64,000 nucleotides of DNA from Porphyrobacter sp. (GTDB lineage Bacteria; Pseudomonadota; Alphaproteobacteria; Sphingomonadales; Sphingomonadaceae): NCBI GenBank assembly GCA_027531395.1, contig JAPZRO010000004.1, positions 806,001-870,000 on the forward strand. Reading direction: 5' to 3'. The notes under the pieces are model-generated. The model saw nothing but the letters and a program-made list of their open reading frames with translations, did no database searches and was not told where the DNA came from. How positions within the stretch are numbered: position 1 is the first letter of the stretch; each line of letters begins with the position of its first letter. A program made the translations under genes and the position numbers. Below, in pieces: positions 61,759 to 64,000 of the stretch.

Positions 61759-62913
61759 TCAGCCCCCGAACACGTCTTTCAGCTTGTCGAAGAAACCGCG
61801 GCTTTCGGGGCATTCCTCGCCGGTTTCGGTGGCGCGGAATTCCTCGAGGATTTCCTTCTGGCGGCGCGAGAGCTTGGTCGGGGTCTCGACCGCAATCTCG
61901 ACCACCAGATCGCCGCGCCCGCGCCCCTGCAGCACCGGCATCCCGCCGCCGCGCACGCGCAACTGCTTGCCCGACTGGATCCCGGCGGGAATGTCGAGCC
62001 GGTTGGTCGAGCCATCGAGATCGGGGATCTCGACACAGCCGCCCAGCGCCGCCGTGGTGAAGCTCACCGGCACGCGGGTCATCAGCGTGGTGCCTTCACG
62101 CTCGAACACGGCGTGCTGCTTCACATGGAGGAAAATGTAGAGATCGCCGGGAGGCGCGCCGCGCTGGCCGGCCTCGCCCTTGCCGGCAAGGCGGATGCGG
62201 GTGCCGGTATCGACGCCTGCGGGAATATCGACCTTGAGGGCCTGCGCGCGGTCGACCCGCCCTTCCCCGCGACATTCGCGGCAGGGGTTCTCGATCACGC
62301 TGCCGCGCCCGTTGCAGGTGGGGCACGGCCGTTCGATCACGAACAGACCCTGCTTGGCGCGCACGCTCCCCATGCCGTGGCACAGGTTGCACTGGCGCTC
62401 GGAGGTGCCGGGGGTTGCGCCGGTGCCGTCGCAGGTGTCGCAGGATTGCGAGACCTCGATCTCGATCTCGGTGGACTTGCCGTGGAACGCCTCTTCGAGC
62501 GTGACCTGCATGTCGTAGCGCAGGTCCGCGCCGCGCCGGTTCTGCTGGCGCTGCCCGCCGCCGCCGCCAAAAGCGCTGCCGAAGATCGTCTCGAAGATGT
62601 CGCCGATATCGGCAAAGTCGCCCCGGCCGCCGCCAAAGCCGCCGCCGAAAGGACCGCCGCCCCCGCCGCCGTTCATGCCCTGGGTGAAGGCCTGATGGCC
62701 GTAGCGATCATAGGCCGCGCGCTTCTGCGGGTCCTTGAGGCAGTCGTAGGCCTCGTTGATCGCCTTGAACTTGGCCTCGCACTCATTGTCCCCCGGATTG
62801 CGGTCCGGGTGATATTTCATGGCGAGCTTGCGGTAGGCGCTCTTGAGCGTCGCGCCATCGGCATCGCGGGCGACTTCGAGTGTCTGGTAGTAATCGAGCT
62901 GGGCGCTGGACAT
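61759..62913 (-). CDS. dnaJ: chaperone protein DnaJ
   Basis: 384 residues. J domain with the HPD motif in YHPDRNPG, Gly/Phe-rich segment (about 78-105), and four zinc-finger CxxCxGxG repeats (CDTCDGTG, CNLCHGMG, CPTCNGRG, CRECRGEG). It stimulates DnaK ATPase and hands over substrates. ATG at 62913, 91 bases downstream of the dnaK stop on the minus strand, with a hairpin between. Confidence 0.97.
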   Translation of the reverse strand: MSSAQLDYYQTLEVARDADGATLKSAYRKLAMKYHPDRNPGDNECEAKFKAINEAYDCLKDPQKRAAYDRYGHQAFTQGMNGGGGGGPFGGGFGGGRGDFADIGDIFETIFGSAFGGGGGQRQQNRRGADLRYDMQVTLEEAFHGKSTEIEIEVSQSCDTCDGTGATPGTSERQCNLCHGMGSVRAKQGLFVIERPCPTCNGRGSVIENPCRECRGEGRVDRAQALKVDIPAGVDTGTRIRLAGKGEAGQRGAPPGDLYIFLHVKQHAVFEREGTTLMTRVPVSFTTAALGGCVEIPDLDGSTNRLDIPAGIQSGKQLRVRGGGMPVLQGRGRGDLVVEIAVETPTKLSRRQKEILEEFRATETGEECPESRGFFDKLKDVFGG

Positions 62914-62943
62914 TGTCGTGACCTATTCCCCGTGACCCGCCGC

Positions 62944-62981
62944 CGCCGATGTGCCGGAAAGGGGGACCGGCCACATCGGCG
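62944..62981 (-). promoter_or_regulatory. dnaK-dnaJ intergenic hairpin
   Basis: CGCCGATGTG-CCGG (62944-62957) pairs with CCGG-CACATCGGCG (62967-62981) with one bulged base, giving a 14-bp stem between the two chaperone genes. No T run follows on the minus strand. It may lower dnaJ expression relative to dnaK or protect mRNA ends, as reported for such intergenic hairpins. Confidence 0.65.
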
Positions 62982-63004
62982 ACGTTCGGGATGGCATCGG
63001 GGCC

Positions 63005-64000
63005 TTAGCCCTTCTTGTCTTCGTCGACCTCGGAGAATTCGGCGTCGACGACTTCCTCGTCGGCGGCCGGTTCTTCAGCAGTCTCGGCGGCAGCATCGGG
63101 CCCTGCGGCCTGCTGGTTTTCGTAGATCTGCTGACCCATCTTCATCGCCGCCTCGGTCAGCGCCTGAGCCTTGGCATTGATGTCATCGGCATCGCCGCCT
63201 TCAAGCGCGGTCTTGGTCGCTGCGATGGCGTCTTCGACAGCCGACTTGGTGGCGGCGTCGATCTTCTCACCGTGCTCGGCGAGCTGCTTTTCGGTCGCGT
63301 GGACGAGGCTGTCGGCCTGGTTGCGCGCTTCCGCGGCGGCCCGGCGCTTCTTGTCCTCTTCCGCGAACTTCTCGGCGTCCTTGACCATCTGGTCGATGTC
63401 GGAATCGCTAAGACCGCCCGAGGCCTGGATCTTGATCGTCTGCTCCTTGCCCGTGCCCTTGTCCTTGGCCGAGACCGAGACGATGCCGTTGGCGTCGATG
63501 TCGAAGGTCACTTCGATCTGCGGGACGCCGCGCGGAGCGGGCGGAATGCCGATCAGGTCGAAATTGCCGAGCAGCTTGTTGTCCGCCGCCATCTCGCGCT
63601 CGCCCTGATAGACCTTGATCGTCACCGCGTTCTGGTTGTCCTCGGCGGTCGAGTAGGTCTGGGTCTTCTTGGTCGGGATGGTGGTGTTGCGATCGATCAT
63701 GCGGGTGAACACGCCGCCCAGCGTCTCGATGCCGAGCGAGAGCGGGGTCACGTCGAGCAGCAGCACGTCCTTGACGTCGCCCTGGAGCACGCCAGCCTGA
63801 ATCGCCGCGCCCATGGCGACGACTTCATCCGGGTTCACGCCGGTGTGCGGCTTGGCGCCGAAGAAGGCTTCGACCACTTCGCGCACCTTGGGCATGCGGG
63901 TCATGCCGCCGACGAGGATCACCTCGTCGACCTGGTCCTTCGAGATGCCCGCATCGGCCAGCGCCTTCTTGCACGGCTCGAGCGTGCGCTGGATCAGGCC
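63005..64000 (-). CDS. dnaK: chaperone protein DnaK, 3' part (5' end outside)
   Basis: The last 331 codons of dnaK, running off the right edge. The part shown begins in the ATPase domain ([14 protein letters not shown], then [12 protein letters not shown] and [14 protein letters not shown]) and includes the whole substrate-binding domain ([14 protein letters not shown] linker and beta sandwich, [14 protein letters not shown]) and the lid, ending with an acidic EDKKG tail. It continues on the same strand as dnaJ, the usual dnaK-dnaJ operon. Confidence 0.96.
   Translation of the reverse strand, partial: GLIQRTLEPCKKALADAGISKDQVDEVILVGGMTRMPKVREVVEAFFGAKPHTGVNPDEVVAMGAAIQAGVLQGDVKDVLLLDVTPLSLGIETLGGVFTRMIDRNTTIPTKKTQTYSTAEDNQNAVTIKVYQGEREMAADNKLLGNFDLIGIPPAPRGVPQIEVTFDIDANGIVSVSAKDKGTGKEQTIKIQASGGLSDSDIDQMVKDAEKFAEEDKKRRAAAEARNQADSLVHATEKQLAEHGEKIDAATKSAVEDAIAATKTALEGGDADDINAKAQALTEAAMKMGQQIYENQQAAGPDAAAETAEEPAADEEVVDAEFSEVDEDKKG

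Noticed and set aside
1..64000. CRISPR arrays, insertion sequences, prophage or toxin-antitoxin modules
   Set aside because: No regular spaced repeats, transposase or integrase motifs, or paired small toxin/antitoxin frames were seen. The RatA-like gene at 20448 is treated as COQ10-type.

Overview
The window is a gene-dense, GC-rich chromosomal segment from an alphaproteobacterium. The closest fit is the Sphingomonadales, probably Erythrobacteraceae (Erythrobacter/Porphyrobacter type). Pointers are the nifR3/dusB-ntrB-ntrC-ntrY-ntrX cluster, a pyruvate dehydrogenase E1-beta that carries its own lipoyl domain, a fused IspDF, TrmFO, PhaR, an Hfq with two Sm domains, frequent TTG starts and tight ATGA overlaps. 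The assignment is inferred from gene content and order; no rRNA is present. I saw no insertion sequence, integrase, CRISPR array or phage gene, so this looks like core genome.

Layout. 1-360 is a non-coding stretch with a palindromic operator-like site and a run of hairpins ending in a strong stem-loop. 361-2802 holds a small heat-shock protein divergent from a glutaredoxin / nitrilase-family amidase / DUF1178 operon, then tRNA-Arg(CCT). 2803-4931 is an MFS transporter coupled to a haloalkane dehalogenase. 5115-7967 is ftsB-pdhA-pdhB. 8005-11320 is a three-gene TadE/TadE/TadG pilus cassette with a CtrA-like box upstream. 11536-14824 holds a squalene/phytoene-synthase-like protein, an EF-hand protein, trmFO and a YhhN protein. 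14915-20909 holds gyrA, a repeat-rich exported protein, lipA and a COQ10/RatA-type protein. 20870-23112 is an ispDF-hypothetical-pncC operon. 23192-32556 is the nitrogen-regulation cluster dusB-ntrBC-ntrYX followed by hfq-hflX. 32545-40544 holds mazG and a long minus-strand operon from mltB through dac, tmk, holB, metG, tatD and a metallo-beta-lactamase protein to a small membrane protein. 40634-42354 holds tRNA-Ser(TGA), an LprI-like protein, a Crp-family regulator, a CRP-type palindrome and a candidate sRNA. 42363-46868 holds a methyltransferase, lpdA, a thioesterase, a secreted protein and pdhC, completing the pyruvate dehydrogenase complex. 47017-53453 holds uspA, rnr, an M28 peptidase, proS and phaR. 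53531-58629 holds alr, an MHS transporter, an IscU-like protein, cvpA and radA. 58702-64000 holds a patatin-like protein, a DUF6445 protein, dnaJ and the 3' part of dnaK.

How the genes fit together. Pyruvate dehydrogenase is split between two loci (E1 at 5.6-8.0 kb, E2 and E3 at 43-47 kb); LipA at 19.5 kb makes the lipoyl cofactor they need. NtrBC/NtrYX, PhaR and the Crp-like regulator are nitrogen/carbon/redox control points. Hfq, RNase R and the candidate sRNA form an RNA-level layer. DnaK/DnaJ, Hsp20, UspA and glutaredoxin make a stress set.

The most interesting observations are the double-Sm Hfq whose second copy has lost the basic rim, the candidate sRNA placed just downstream of a CRP-type site next to the crp gene, an E2 with two peripheral-subunit-binding domains, a palindrome nested inside the phaR promoter, and the structured non-coding stretch at the left edge. 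I found nothing that amounts to a wholly new multi-gene defence or metabolic system.
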